A stretch of DNA of 64,000 nt from the NCBI RefSeq assembly GCF_037126465.1, contig NC_088201.1, positions 224,942,016 to 225,006,015 on the forward strand, given 5' to 3'. The translations under genes and the position numbers were made by a program. Shown here piece by piece: positions 44,058 to 54,742 of the stretch (position 1 is the first letter of the stretch; each line of letters starts with the position of its first letter). This DNA is from Ornithodoros turicata. Its lineage: Eukaryota; Arthropoda; Arachnida; Ixodida; Argasidae. The notes below the pieces were generated by a model that made no database searches, was not told where the DNA came from, and worked only from the letters and a program-made list of their open reading frames with translations.

Positions 44058-44381
44058 ATGGACGACACTACAAATGACTTTGACTATTCGCTCCTCTCTC
44101 CAGAGGTGGACGAAGAGGAAGCGGAAAGGGTCGTCTCGGAATTAAAGAAGGTTCTTTCCTGGGATTGCGAGGGTTGTGTCTCCGTGTCGGGAAAGCCCAT
44201 CAGACACTCCTCCTTTTACGAACTCGTCAATTATTTGTTGCAGCGTAAGACGGGAAAGAAACCTTCCTGGTTCCCCAAAGTCTCGAAGCTATTGCGTCTG
44301 ATTTCTCTGCCCAAATCTCGCGAGTCTCAACAGGAGCAGCAGCAGGCCTCCATTGCGTGGACGACTTATGGAGGGATATGA
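44058..44381 (+). CDS. Small acidic/Gln-rich Polinton ORF, copy 1, unknown
   Basis: 107 aa starting MDDTTNDFDYS, with ELVNYLLQRKTGKKPSWFP and a Gln-rich tail. No family recognised. Its inverted copy is 46798-46478 (one residue shorter). Confidence 0.5.
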   Translation: MDDTTNDFDYSLLSPEVDEEEAERVVSELKKVLSWDCEGCVSVSGKPIRHSSFYELVNYLLQRKTGKKPSWFPKVSKLLRLISLPKSRESQQEQQQASIAWTTYGGI

Positions 44382-44444
44382 AAAGCCAGTGGGTGGTTTG
44401 GGGGGTGTGGACCGCTATAGAAAAGCGCGTCACTTGAGCAAAAA

Positions 44445-45220
44445 GAAGGCTTGAGCAAAAACCCTCCCGCTAAAGACGAAGCGCCCCGCCGAAATGAAAA
44501 AGGCCGTGATAAGACTTTTTCGGGGAGGTAACGCACCTACACACATCTTTTGCGACAGAGGAGGGGAATTCTACAACAAGACCGTCAAGGAGTATCTCTC
44601 ACGAAAGAAGGTCCACTTGTATTCCACCTTCTCTGCAGTAACCAAACTATCGCAGGCAGAACGCATGATAAGCACTTTACGCGACAGAATATTCCGCTAT
44701 TTTAGAGTAACCGGAAAATACCACTTCGTTTCCGTGCTTCCCATGATCGTGCGCGGCTACAACAACACCAAACACAGGACTTTGGGCATCCGCCCGTCCG
44801 AAGTCACGCCCGAAACGAATTGGAGCTGTTCAATAAGATAAATGGGAAGCCCGTCGTACCCTCCGTGAAAAAGAAGCTCAATGTGGGGGATAAAGTGAGG
44901 GTCCTACTACACAGAAAAGGTTTTCATAAGAGCTCGGAAGGGAGTTGGTCGCCTCAGATTTTCGCCGTCTGCCGCCTGAGAAACACCTCCCCTCCCGTCG
45001 TGCACCTGGAAGATTACCGGGGTAAGGAAGTGGACGGATCTTTCTACCCAGAGGAGGTACTCGTCGTAACCCGAGACGCCAATCATCCTTGACCAGTAAC
45101 GAAAGTGCTGAGAAAGAAGCAAGTGAACGGTGAGAGCTTCTCCTTGGTTCGCTGGTTCGGTTACGACAAAGAACACGACAGTTGGGTTCCGAGCAGCGAC
45201 GTGGTCAAGATTGGGAAATG
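44445..45220 (+). pseudogene. INT: Polinton integrase remnant with chromodomain
   Basis: Retroviral-type integrase core from its second catalytic Asp: HIFCDRGGEFYN (about 44550), then Glu in SQAERMISTLRDR (about 44660) and RGYNNTKHRTLGIRPSEVTP. The segment with the first Asp and the zinc finger is absent. A one-base shift near 44818 leads to KLNVGDKVRVLLHRKGF and, after TGA at 45090, a chromodomain (TKVLRKKQVNGESFSLVRWF, DSWVPSSDVV). A short inverted copy of its 5' part lies at 46238-46400. It cannot be catalytically complete. Confidence 0.85.
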
Positions 45221-46238
45221 ACGTCAGACATCTACGTTCACCTGCTCTCGAACGCCAGCATGGATAAGTTTCCCTCGAATAAACTCAACGCCTTCACGGT
45301 AGCTCTCGATAGTCCACTTCAGCTCTCGAATCGCTATAAAGTCGGTCTGATGGATCTCAGCATAAGCAACGATTTTTTAAATATCGGGTACGAAAGGCAA
45401 GATGCGAAAATCGAGGTTTCTTTCGAGGAGACTGTCGAATCCGGGAGAACTTTCGTGTCACCTCGCATCTCGAGAGGGATTTGGGAAAAGCCCTTTCGGA
45501 ATTTAACGTTTCTTTCGCGTACAATAAATCGCGATACGACTTCGTCTTACCCGTGGACGTGAAAGCCGTGGAATTGGACCCTCGGCTCGCACATGCGCTG
45601 GATGCCTCGCTAGCGTCCCACGAAGCAGGTCGTGCGGTGAAGCCTCCCAAATTGAGTGAACGCGAAGCCACCTCCATCTTATTGGAGCACGCCGCACCCG
45701 TCGCTTTCGGCGACGTCACATTGAATTCGGAAACCACGTCCCTACGGAACACACTCAACAAGTATTTCCAGACGCACAAGCTGGACGCCTCGCTAGAATT
45801 CACCGATAACATCTACTCTCTGAAAACGCCGAAAGGGTTGCACGTACCGGAACCCTTTGTCAAGCTTCTACATCTCACACCCGTCGAGGACGACGAACAT
45901 TTAAAGAACGATTACGATGTCTCGTCTCGTGGTCCGAAACAACGTTACGAAGCGACGAAGGATGGAAAATACTTTAACCTGGTCGGTCAGATCAATACCG
46001 ACCTGCTTCAACAGCCGTGCCTGGTGGTACCTGCCATCGAGATTCGCGTCGTTTTCCTCTTAAACAACGACGAATTTAAACTCATAGTGGTCCCCAACGA
46101 CAAGAAAACGTACAATTACGAGGTAGACATTAAAGAAATGACGTTACACTTGAAAAAGGTGACGCTGGCACCTTCCCTGTTTTTCGAATACGAGCGGCGG
46201 CTTCAGTTCACGCCAGCCATCTACGTGTTACGCGGATT
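45220..46238 (+). pseudogene. Capsid-type protein, N-terminal two thirds
   Basis: Starts MTSDIYVHLLSNASMDKFPS, with the pattern LP/LLSNAS-x-x-x-FP-N-x-x-x-x-F-x-V-x-L shared by a widespread Polinton protein (F54H12.2-like). A one-base shift near 45470 separates this from the downstream frame (LGKALSEFNVSFAYNKSRYD; EIRVVFLLNNDEFKLIVVPN). It ends at the palindrome-2 breakpoint; its continuation is at 42899-43404. The combined length would be about 500 aa, normal for the family. Structural role is inferred from the family. Confidence 0.8.
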
Positions 46239-46477
46239 ACAAGTGGACCTTCTTTCGTGAGAGATACTCCTTGACGGTCTTGTTGTAGAATTCCCCTCCT
46301 CTGTCGCAAAAGATGTGTGTAGGTGCGTTACCTCCCCGAAAAAGTCTTATCACGGCCTTTTTCATTTCGGCGGGGCGCTTCGTCTTTAGCGGGAGGGTTT
46401 TTGCTCAAGCCTTCTTTTTGCTCAAGTGACGCGCTTTTCTATAGCGGTCCACACCCCCCAAACCACCCACTGGCTTT

Positions 46478-46798
46478 TCATATCCCTCCATAAGTCGTCC
46501 ACGCAATGGAGACCTGCTGCTGCTGTTGAGACTCGCGAGATTTGGGCAGAGAAATCAGACGCAATAGCTTCGAGACTTTGGGGAACCAGGAAGGTTTCTT
46601 TCCCGTCTTACGCTGCAACAAATAATTGACGAGTTCGTAAAAGGAGGAGTGTCTGATGGGCTTTCCCGACACGGAGACACAACCCTCGCAATCCCAGGAA
46701 AGAACCTTCTTTAATTCCGAGACGACCCTTTCCGCTTCCTCTTCGTCCACCTCTGGAGAGAGGAGCGAATAGTCAAAGTCATTTGTAGTGTCGTCCAT
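46478..46798 (-). CDS. Small acidic/Gln-rich Polinton ORF, copy 2, unknown
   Basis: 106 aa, inverted copy of 44058-44381 lacking one Gln and with Val for Ala. In the inferred ancestral order this copy is in its original place, next to the ORF at 46935-47279. Confidence 0.5.
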   Translation of the reverse strand: MDDTTNDFDYSLLSPEVDEEEAERVVSELKKVLSWDCEGCVSVSGKPIRHSSFYELVNYLLQRKTGKKPSWFPKVSKLLRLISLPKSRESQQQQQVSIAWTTYGGI

Positions 46799-46934
46799 GT
46801 TTTAATTGTCGTAGGGGTCAAATCTGTACTGCTTTAGTATGCGATACAGTGCTTGCAGTATGAGTTTCACTTTGACGTCGTCACTCTCCTTCGAGGAAAG
46901 AATGTTTCCGATGGAGGAGGAGGAGGTGGTGACT

Positions 46935-47279
46935 TCAATTCTCTTGGCCATTGGCGAAAAGCTTCAACACGGCGGAAAGCAGGAGAGGAACCACCGAGGA
47001 AAGAACGCCCTGTCCTCGCTGCTGAGACAGATAGCGCTTCAAACGTTGCGGATTCTTGTGAATCTTTTTGTAGGCGAGCCGTCGTAAGTAGCGTTTGTGC
47101 TTCTTCAAACGCGCGAACGTGTCTGGAGCTAGAACCACCTTTCCGTTCAATACATTGAGGCAAATTTCGGAGAGGTGTTCCATGTCGGACGAGGAAGAAC
47201 GTCTCAAGGCGTCGCGACGGCGCGGAGGGGGTAGAGTGAAGAGTACTTTGAGTAAAGTGACGTGAGGGCGGAGATTCAT
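46935..47279 (-). CDS. Small basic Polinton protein with hydrophobic C-terminus
   Basis: 114 aa. HKRYLRRLAYKKIHKNPQRL is strongly basic and is followed by QQRGQGVLSSVVPLLLSAVL. The layout basic region-QRGxG-hydrophobic end recurs in Polinton small ORFs and could be a minor virion component; function is not established. It lies directly downstream of the ATPase (stop and start nearly touch). Confidence 0.55.
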   Translation of the reverse strand: MNLRPHVTLLKVLFTLPPPRRRDALRRSSSSDMEHLSEICLNVLNGKVVLAPDTFARLKKHKRYLRRLAYKKIHKNPQRLKRYLSQQRGQGVLSSVVPLLLSAVLKLFANGQEN

Positions 47280-47913
47280 TTCGGAGCGTAGATATATTGA
47301 CGTTCTCCCGGAAAGATATTGCTACGCAACCTGTGATCCTCGTGCGTATAGTTGTGAAGATCCACGAGTAAATAGGCGTGGGGTGACGACATCGCTTGTT
47401 TATATGCGTCCAGAAAATACTCCAATCTTTTTCTGCCAAATAGCTGTTGCCCGAAATGTTCCATCTGGTGCACGTTGCGCACGCTGCTCCACAGGACGAC
47501 GTAACTGGCATTGTAGGATATAGTTCTAAAATGACTACTGTCGAAAAAGATGTTTTGAATGAGTAAGAAGATCGATGCGTTGGCTTGGTGAGAACCCCGA
47601 ATGAAAAGATCGGTCACCTCCTTCAAGGAACCGGCGTCGGTCATGTGATCGTCGACGACGATCAGCGTAGCGCGCGACGTGTCCCACTCTCGCGGTAGCT
47701 CCTTGGTAAATTTTACAGAGTCCCCAAATTCGGCCTGCATGCTCGGCGAAGCATATTTCTGTATACGTAGAATATTTGTGACAGAGGCTTATCCACCAAG
47801 TCGTTCAGGTTCCTCAGCACGTTCGCAACGAACGTAGATTTGCCGCACATGGAGGGACCGCTTACGATACAGCGAAAAGGATGATGGACACGAAAAGGTT
47901 CGGGGGAAGACAT
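47276..47913 (-). pseudogene. ATP: Packaging-type ATPase (FtsK/HerA-like), one frameshift
   Basis: Start MSSPEPF at 47913. Walker A GPSMCGKST at about 47859-47833, Walker B ATLIVVDDHM at about 47665-47645, then FIRGSHQANASIFLLIQN and WSSVRNVHQMEHFGQQLF, matching the Polinton/adenovirus-IVa2/A32-like genome-packaging ATPases. A one-base loss in an AAA run near 47757 separates Walker A from the rest. Otherwise open, about 210 aa, normal length. Confidence 0.88.
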
Positions 47914-47983
47914 GTTGCGTGCGTACACAATGCACGAAGAAAAAGAAGAGACTGAGACTCGAAGAGAAATGCATCGCGTTTAT

Positions 47984-48271
47984 TTACACGTCGTCGTCAT
48001 CGTCCTCTACATCGGAACTGCGTTCCCAATACAGATTATCCAGGCTAAAGTTGGACTTCTTTTTCGTCAGTCTGTCCGCCGCTAAGATGCGGTCGAGCGT
48101 CCGCATCTTGTCCTGACACATTTCTTGACGCGCTTGCAACCATTCCGGGCGGTGGACTTGAAAGGCTTCCTCCACGATGCCGCGAATAAATTCGCGAAGC
48201 TCTTCGTTTTTTGTCTTTTCCTTGCGACGACGAGAAACGCAGGAGAATAAACCACACATGGCGTTTTCCAC
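47984..48271 (-). CDS. Polinton terminal ORF, unknown (95 aa)
   Basis: MENAMCGLFSCVSRRRKEK start just inside the right terminal repeat; charged, with EELREFIRGIVEEAFQVHRP and an acidic EDDDDD tail. Short frame, no family recognised. Transcribed in the same direction as the ATPase, 70 bp upstream of it. Confidence 0.5.
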   Translation of the reverse strand: MENAMCGLFSCVSRRRKEKTKNEELREFIRGIVEEAFQVHRPEWLQARQEMCQDKMRTLDRILAADRLTKKKSNFSLDNLYWERSSDVEDDDDDV

Positions 48272-48285
48272 GTATCGGTCAGAAC

Positions 48286-49468
48286 GATGACGCGAGCGCG
48301 GTGCGCGCTGCCTTTATACAGATAAACGCGCGCGCGCAAAGAAAGGAGAGTGAAACCGAAACTCAGAAGCCACCCGTCGCCGCTAGGAACGCGCGCGCAG
48401 CGGAGAGAGGAAACCGAAACAGCCCGCGGGCGGGCGGCGCAGAGGGCGCTAGGAGCGCGCGCGCATCCATAGCTGCCGCAGCGCGGCATCCCAGTCAGTT
48501 TCTCGCTGGCTGTCGCGGAGAGCAGATGTGCGCTCGGTTGCTCCGCAGTCCCTGCGCTCGCTCAGTTTCTGGCTGGCTGTCGCGGAGAGCAGACGTATGG
48601 TCGGGTGCTCCGCGCCCGCTCAGTTTCTGCCTGCCTGATGAGCAGTCGCCGCGGGGGAACAGGTGAATGATTTGCCGCGCTCCTTTTCTCGCATGTTCAC
48701 CGTGTTTAGCGGTGACCAACGAGTGATTTGTCGATGTTTCACCACGCTCGTGTTAAGCCTTCTCTCGCATGTTTAGACTTGTTTAGCAGAGAGCAAGCCT
48801 GTTGTTTAGCGGTTCCCGCCCTGTGTTAAGTGTATAGAGTTGAGGCGCTGTGGTTAGGCCTAGTTGATTGCCTTTTTCCCCGATGTGTACTGTTTTCTTC
48901 GTGCTGTTTAGGAGTAGCGGTTACACCTTTTCTCTCGCATGCCTAGACTTGTTTATGCACATGCCTAGACTTGTTTATGCACATGCCTAGACTTGTTTAT
49001 GCACATGCCTAGCAGTGTTGGCATTTTCTACCTGCCGCTAGTGTCTTGTTCTGTCTCTCTCGCCTAGAGCTATGATGGTGGCGCCATCTGGTGTGATGCC
49101 TGGCAACTAAGTGGCCACCTGTCGTCGATCTCTGCAACTGCTGGGTGCCAACTACCAACATGGCGGGCGCTGGTCACCCCGGAGCGGTTTCTTCGCCGCG
49201 GCATCGTTGATTTTCGAATAAATTGTTTCTCTCCACTCTATTTCTATCTATTTATTTTATTTTCTACCTATTTTTTAGTTTTTTAGCAGCTCAACTGGCC
49301 CACAACTCACACAGTGGTCTGGACACGTCTTAGATGGTCCCCAATTAGTGTAATGACTCCCTGAATGATCCTAATTACTGTGGGGGTCGCAAATTGCTCT
49401 AATTGCTCATTAATGGCGTCCAGGCCACTGTGTGAGTTGTGGGCCAGTTGAGCTGATAATATACTACT
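48286..49468. repeat. Polinton right terminal inverted repeat
   Basis: About 1.18 kb, longer than the left copy by about 100 bp. Extras include three direct 22 bp units built on CATGCCTAGACTTGTTTATG (48935-49010) and a partial duplication of CAGTTTCT.GCTGGCTGTCGC (48492-48600). Confidence 0.9.
48935..49010. repeat. 22 bp tandem repeat (3 units) in right terminal repeat
   Basis: CATGCCTAGACTTGTTTATG plus CA, three perfect copies and a partial fourth; the left terminal repeat has only a single related unit near 34610. Confidence 0.85.
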
Positions 49469-49474
49469 ACCAAC

Positions 49475-50281
49475 AGTGTACTATATGCTCTGGCGGCGCT
49501 TTTTGTCTGCGCACAACTTAACCCTTTCGAGCTTCTCAGTCATTACAGATGCCAAACTTGGCCTAAGTTGCACCAGCCTTGTCCGTACCTTACGCCCCAG
49601 AAATAATTCACTCAGCGTCTTATTGGTGAATGTGTGCGGAGTACTTCGGTACGCGAAGAGAAAGTTATCAACCCGATGTTGAAGTGAGCGGCTAACTCCC
49701 TTCTGTTCATCCTCTAAAGTTGCTTTAAAGAGGCATTTTTAAGTGTTTGTACAGCACGTTCCGCGGATCCATTTGACGCAGGATGGTACGGAGGTGTTAC
49801 AGTGTGTCGTATTCCGTTGGCTTGTAGGAAGCTTTCAAACTGAAGCGACTTAAACTGAGGACCATTGTCGGTCACCACCTCTTTCGGCAATCCGTACGCA
49901 GCAAAAAGGGAGCGAACCTGTTCCACTGTCTTACCGCCGGACGTGTTGCTCATGATACGTACTTCGAGCCACTTAGAGTGCGCGTCAATTAACACCAAGA
50001 AGTATTTCCCTTCTTTCTGTGCAAAATCAATAAAAACACGCTCCCATGGGGTCACGCTCCATGACCAACGTTGCAAGGGTGCAGCCGGCAACGACGGTCT
50101 AACACTCTGATGATGCATTCGCGTGCGATTTTTCCAACTGTTTGTCAATACCAAACCCCCATACTGTGGATCGAGCCATAGCTTTCATTTTGTGCTCCTC
50201 GTGCAACATTGCAAACACTTCACGTTGTAAAGCTGCTGGTATGACTACACGATTATTCCACACAACACAGTCCATGTCCAC
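49475..50281 (-). pseudogene. Gypsy 3 integrase
   Basis: Integrase core on the minus strand: Asp in FIDFAQKEGKYFLVLIDAHS, Asp in VVTDNGPQFKSLQ, Glu in SNGSAERAVQTLK. An upstream finger-like part (FAMLHEEHKMKAMARSTVWG) lies at 50281-50099 in another frame. Interrupted by the Polinton after VVGD-equivalent codons at 49475. Confidence 0.85.
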
Positions 50282-50294
50282 TGAGAGATCATAC

Positions 50295-51130
50295 CTACGA
50301 ACAAAAAAACGGTTTCAGCTCCTCCGTTACCTCACGTGGCCAACCTGACAATGTCATTTTCCTTACTGTGCTTAACACATCGTCCTTGTCAGTCGCAGTC
50401 TGAACATCTATGGCAGTTAGTGGTATGTCTCTTATGGCAGAGAAGCTGTAAATTTGTTCCACTTTGTCTGTCGTGTCTGGAAGTGGAAGTCGTGATAACC
50501 CATCAGCATTCCCTATGGTACTGCCTTTTTGATAGCGTACGCGGTACCTGAAATTTGCTAGAAACATCAACCATCGATGTACTCTGCTAGCTGCTACTGC
50601 ACTAGCGTGCTTCTTTGGATCAAAAAATGAAGAGAGTGGCTGATGATCGGCCACAATTTCGAATTCTCGACCCATCAAGTACTTTTCAAACTTCTTGATA
50701 CCGAAGACAATTGCTAAAGCCTCCTTTTCTAAGTGCGCGTAATTACGTTCACTTTTATTTAACATACGAGAGGTAAAAGCTAAGGGTCTTTCTATGCCCT
50801 CGTCAATTTGGGAGATAACAGCTCCCAACCCATAGGAAGACGCGTCACAAGGAAGTCTAATATCCTTTCTAGGGTCAAACAGTTCTAAAACTCTGTTGCT
50901 GCGTAACAAAACTTTGCATTCTTGAAATGCTTTGTGACATTTGGAATTCCAATTCCACTTAGCATCTCCGCGTAACAACTGGTACAACGGTTCCAGGACC
51001 TGAGCTACATTTGGTAAAAATTTACCATAAGACCCTCCCAAGAAAGCTCGCAGCTCCGTCACACAGGTTGGCTCTGGCGCATTTACTATGGCCTGAACCT
51101 TTTTCTCCGTGGGGTGCAACCAGCTCTCAC
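50295..51130 (-). pseudogene. Gypsy 3 RT connection and RNase H
   Basis: Begins inside RT at WLHPTEKKVQAIVNAPEPT and runs through the RT thumb (LRAFLGGSYGKFLPNVAQVL) and RNase H (LPCDASSYGLGAVISQ, YAHLEKEALAIVFGIKKFEK, VADHQPLSSFF) to a linker. Open for about 280 codons; the catalytic RT palm is missing upstream of 51130. Confidence 0.85.
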
Positions 51131-51134
51131 CAAC

Positions 51135-51984
51135 TCCCCATAGAGCCCGTAGTATAGGTAAGTTCAGACAACACTGGGCACTCGACCAATGAGAATGCAG
51201 AGATTGCTCCCTCAATCCTCCAATCAGAATTCTTTCGGTCCGGCTCGCAGCCCGTCCGGTTCTGGCTGTTTCTGACTTCTGCTTTCCATACTGGCCAGTA
51301 CCGGCTACCCCTGACCTCTAAATCTAGTAGCTTTTATGCACGCCGTAAAGTTATTCCGTGACTCCCAACAACTGTGAAAAGTGTCGTAATGAACAGGAAT
51401 TTATTTGAGTCCTTATACTGATACAATCGGCAAGTTGACGCATATACATGCACTGAGCGTACAGAGTCCATTCCGTAGCGCTTTCTAGCAGACTGGAACA
51501 AAGTTCAAACTTGCAAAACACGCAGATCGACACAGCGTATTCCCAGCAACGAACAACTGTCACATACTTGCGCACAATCTCTTGATCATCATATCCTTGC
51601 CTGCTACACGTCAAACATAAAATGCTGTTGCTTCATGAATCCCATTTTCTTGTCACCGCTATGCAGATCTGAGGGCGCTCGAACATGTTCATCGAACCAG
51701 AATTCACGACAACACTTCAGTTTGAAATCCGATTGGCTGTTCGTAGACCGACGCTTGTGTCGAGAAACAGTACAACACGATGAAAAACACCATAATACAC
51801 GTCGACGTCGAACGCGCTTGCCTCTCAAAGAAAATACAGCGCCGACCCGACGTCCACCGTTCAAATTTCAAATGAAACCGCCGAGGGAGTACGCAGCACG
51901 CAGGCGAGGAAGCGCGAAGTGCCGTTTTCAAATTCCGTCAACCAATCCGGACGCGCTTGCGGCGTCCGAGCAATAGAGAGGCAC
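51135..51984. other. No gene recognised
   Basis: Borders the truncated Gypsy 3 and the LINE. Contains two CCAAT-type motifs near 51185-51228 but no coding signal I can support. Confidence 0.35.
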
Positions 51985-53640
51985 GGATTGCTCCGTGCGC
52001 AGTAACACGCATTTTGATACAGATTTTGCGAGAGCTGTGGGGGGCTGCTAGGGCCCCCGGTTGCGACGGTGTACGTTGGGTTGATGTCAAGCGTAATATT
52101 CATGTTGTCCTTTCCATATTTAATGATGTATTTGCATCAGGTGTTGTACTCAACAAATTAAAAAGAGCCGTTATTAGGCCCATATTTAAAAAGGGAAACG
52201 GAGCGACGTGAAGAATTATCGGCCTATATCCATTCTGCCAGTACTAGCGGTGATAGTGAAAAAAATACGTTGTCTCAGTGACTTTGCCAAGATCTCCTAC
52301 AATGTGTTTTCAAGCAATCAGTTTGTGCTTATTGAAGGACATGACACTACTGGATGAATTAAATGATGCGATTTATGATTTATAGCCGTGTTTACATGAA
52401 TACTACACAAGCGTATCGAATCGAGTCGAAACCGGAGAGAAGACGATACGCCACCGTTTACATGAATGCGCATCGAGCCCAGATCGGATGTGGCGCCACG
52501 CCGTGTCATATCGGAAAGTTAGAGGCGCACTTCCGCAAATACTGCCGTTTCCGGTGCCTCGCTACCTTCGCACCGAACGCTGAAACATCGAAAACGTAGC
52601 ATCAACGCCCCATTTTCAGGCGTACTTCAGAATGAAATCTGCTCTACGGCTGCAAGCCCAGCTGCTTCTGTTAGTGTAGACTAACCTACATATCCAAAAC
52701 GGAGCGTGGCTGTGAACTCCCTAATATCATCATTTTGTGATCCCGACTAGGAGTAGCAGACGACGCAACTAGTCCGCAGCCGAACGCCGCTTCGCATAAT
52801 CCTCTCTTCTTGCCTTGATGCGCATCGTCTGTTCACATGCACAGTTTGAATGCGCATCCACCGTCTCGATCCACCTCTGTTTAGCGAATTGAATACGATA
52901 CGCTCTCCTAGCGAATTGACGCGTTTACATGGGTGGATTCGAATCGACAACTGGATACGATACGCTAGTGTCGTATCCATGTAAACGCGGCTTATGATCT
53001 TTTAGATAGGCTGCAGTTTGCTCTGGCGTTATCACTAGAACTTTCCCGAGCATTCGACTCCATATTCAATTATGTTCTTTTGAATAAGTCGTATGCATAT
53101 GGATACAAATGAGGTTTATTTTTCTGGTTAACCAACTTCTTAAGCAAGCGCACGCAAGTGTTTTTTGTTTGTGGTTTATATAGTCATGTTACCTCAGAAC
53201 ATGTGGGGTTCCACAAACTCCACTTGCGCCATTGTAATTTAATTTCTATGTTAATAAATTCTCCGACGTTGTACAATACAGTAAAATACTCCACTTTGTA
53301 GATGACACCCGTCTTGTTGTCAAGTCAGATATAACAGTTTGAAGTTATTAGACTGTTGAAACATGATGCACATATTGTATGTAAGTGGCTTTCCGATAGT
53401 GGTATGCAACTTAGCTCCGATGAAGCGCAGATTATATGCTTCCACTGTCCTTCGACGCAAATTGATGACGACTGTTCATTTGCTTTGTACGGCCCAGAGC
53501 ATTTGAAGTGTGTTCATACTTTGAAGTTTATAGGGTTATACTGTGACTCAGACATGACGTGGAACTCACATTTGTCGTATGCATGTAAACGTTTAAGAAG
53601 GACATCCTGTATTTCCTTTACACTTCGATGACTCCTCCAA
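51985..53640 (+). pseudogene. LINE reverse transcriptase fragment, split by a MITE
   Basis: RT motifs of a non-LTR element: APGCDGVRWVDVKRN, LKRAVIRPIFKKGN and, across frames, a YRPISILPVL-type block (52020-52270). After the MITE (52384-52992) it resumes with LELSRAFDSIFNYVLLNKSY, then VCKWLSDSGMQLSSDEAQII and LKFIGLYCDSDMTWNSHLSY to about 53630. Catalytic FxDD is degraded (about 53300). Multiple stops; 5' end and 3' tail not identified. Confidence 0.75.
52384..52992. mobile_element. MITE inside the LINE, TAT target duplication
   Basis: Inverted termini AGCCGTGTTTACATG and CATGTAAACGCGGCT with inner GCGTATCGAATCGAGTCG/CGAATCGACAA...GATACG blocks; TAT at 52381-52383 and 52993-52995. It interrupts an RT reading frame that resumes on its far side, confirming insertion. 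Confidence 0.8.
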
Positions 53641-54742
53641 AAGTACGTAGGTCCGTCTTGGACGCTTTGGGGCAAAGCGTAGCGTCCACGATATTAACGG
53701 GATCACCTGGGCTGCCTTTCCTAGGCTGGACTGTTCTTCGAGGCGTCTCCGGCGTCTGTAGCAACAACAACAACAAGCTTTATTTCGAGTCGATGAATGC
53801 GGAGTTTCGTCGTCAGGGGCGATACTCTACCCCATTGCTGGTGGTCATGCAGAGAATGAACTAATGAGCCTCTTCACAATCAGGATCGAATACTTATGTA
53901 TTCAGAAAGGTGAAGAGTGCTCGGAGCGCGGAGCGTTGGTATAGGCTGGATGTGGCCAGAGACCAAGCCGTTTTGTGAAGGAGAGGTGGCGAGAGGCTCT
54001 ATAGCATAGAACTCTCATAATAACTAGAAACCAAGGGGGACGTCTCAATATGTGAGCCGACATGATCGATACGGAAGGCCTGTTCTTTTTCTTTTCTTTT
54101 TTTTACGAAACGCGTCCCCTACGAGTTCTGTGCGCCGTTCTTCCATTTCGCAGCACAAGGTCTAAGTGGTACGGTACTCGTCCACTAGGGACTCCAAGCG
54201 CACAGGTGACAGCACACCAAACGAACACACTTCGCACACGCCATGTCCCACGAAGCCCAGCGGAAGCGGAAGCGACTTGCATTGGATTGGATACCATTGC
54301 GCCGAACGCAGCTGGTCTTCGCACGTGGAACGGCTGTGGCCGAATCCGGCCCAATCCAAAATATCGATCATGGCGCATTCCCGGACATTGGGAGAGGATC
54401 TTGCCTCCGTACAGCTCCTTTGCTCTCCCTCATCACGCACTCTCCCAGCTTTTCTTCTAGCCTCTCTTCTTATGATTTCTATGCTCCGTAGTAAGAGGAT
54501 CATGAAAGCCTAACATTCATACCCTTCTTACTGTTTGTGCGTGTTTGTTGGGTGATGGTTGCGGTTTGAGTTTCTTGGGTGTTTGATGATGATGGTTTGT
54601 TTGGACAGGATTGGCAACAAATACAAACGCTTTTTATTCATTAGGAAGTAGGCGGGTGTGACGCACTAGCTCTCTGTGTATTTTGTGCTAAGTGATGCTG
54701 ATTTCTTGTTGCAATTTATTCATCAATACTGGCTGTCTTCGT
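53641..54742. other. Intergenic 3' of GH18 gene B, no gene recognised
   Basis: Includes a poly-T/TC tract at 54083-54101. The overlapping frames at 54100-54510 on both strands have no recognisable domain. Confidence 0.4.
54715..54720 (-). terminator. Polyadenylation signal of GH18 gene B
   Basis: AATAAA on the minus strand, 23 bp after the stop codon; another AATAAA lies about 85 bp further on. Confidence 0.6.

Larger units (their letters stand above)
44026..46830. repeat. Palindrome 2 in the Polinton (about 595 bp arms)
   Basis: Arms 44026-44621 and 46238-46830 differ by a 3 bp CAG-type indel and few substitutions. The 1.6 kb spacer holds the integrase 3' half and the capsid 5' part. It abuts palindrome 1 with no spacer. 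Confidence 0.93.
33692..49468. mobile_element. Polinton/Maverick, 15.8 kb, with duplicated left end
   Basis: Termini begin AGTAGTATATTATCAGC (AG start is typical of Polintons) and are flanked by the 6 bp target duplication accaac (33686-33691 and 49469-49474), also typical. It encodes protein-primed PolB, cysteine protease, packaging ATPase, integrase remnant and a capsid-type protein. The left end is compound: 33692-33831 repeats the terminus, 33831-34145 is an inverted copy of the right flank, and the full terminus starts again at 34146. The unit 34146-49468 is 15.3 kb. Such elements are self-synthesising, virus-like transposons. Confidence 0.93.
33182..51130 (-). mobile_element. Ty3/Gypsy retrotransposon 3, split by the Polinton
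   Basis: Minus-strand element. RT end, RNase H and integrase run 51130-49475; the C-terminal integrase tail, polypurine tract and 3' LTR are at 33685-33182. The two parts were contiguous before the Polinton inserted in the codons for VGDKV. The 5' LTR, gag, protease and most of RT are missing; homology stops near 51130. Confidence 0.85.

Noticed and set aside
54062..54513. Overlapping ORFs of 91-132 aa on both strands
   Set aside because: Mutual shadows with no recognisable motif, in repeat-like intergenic sequence.
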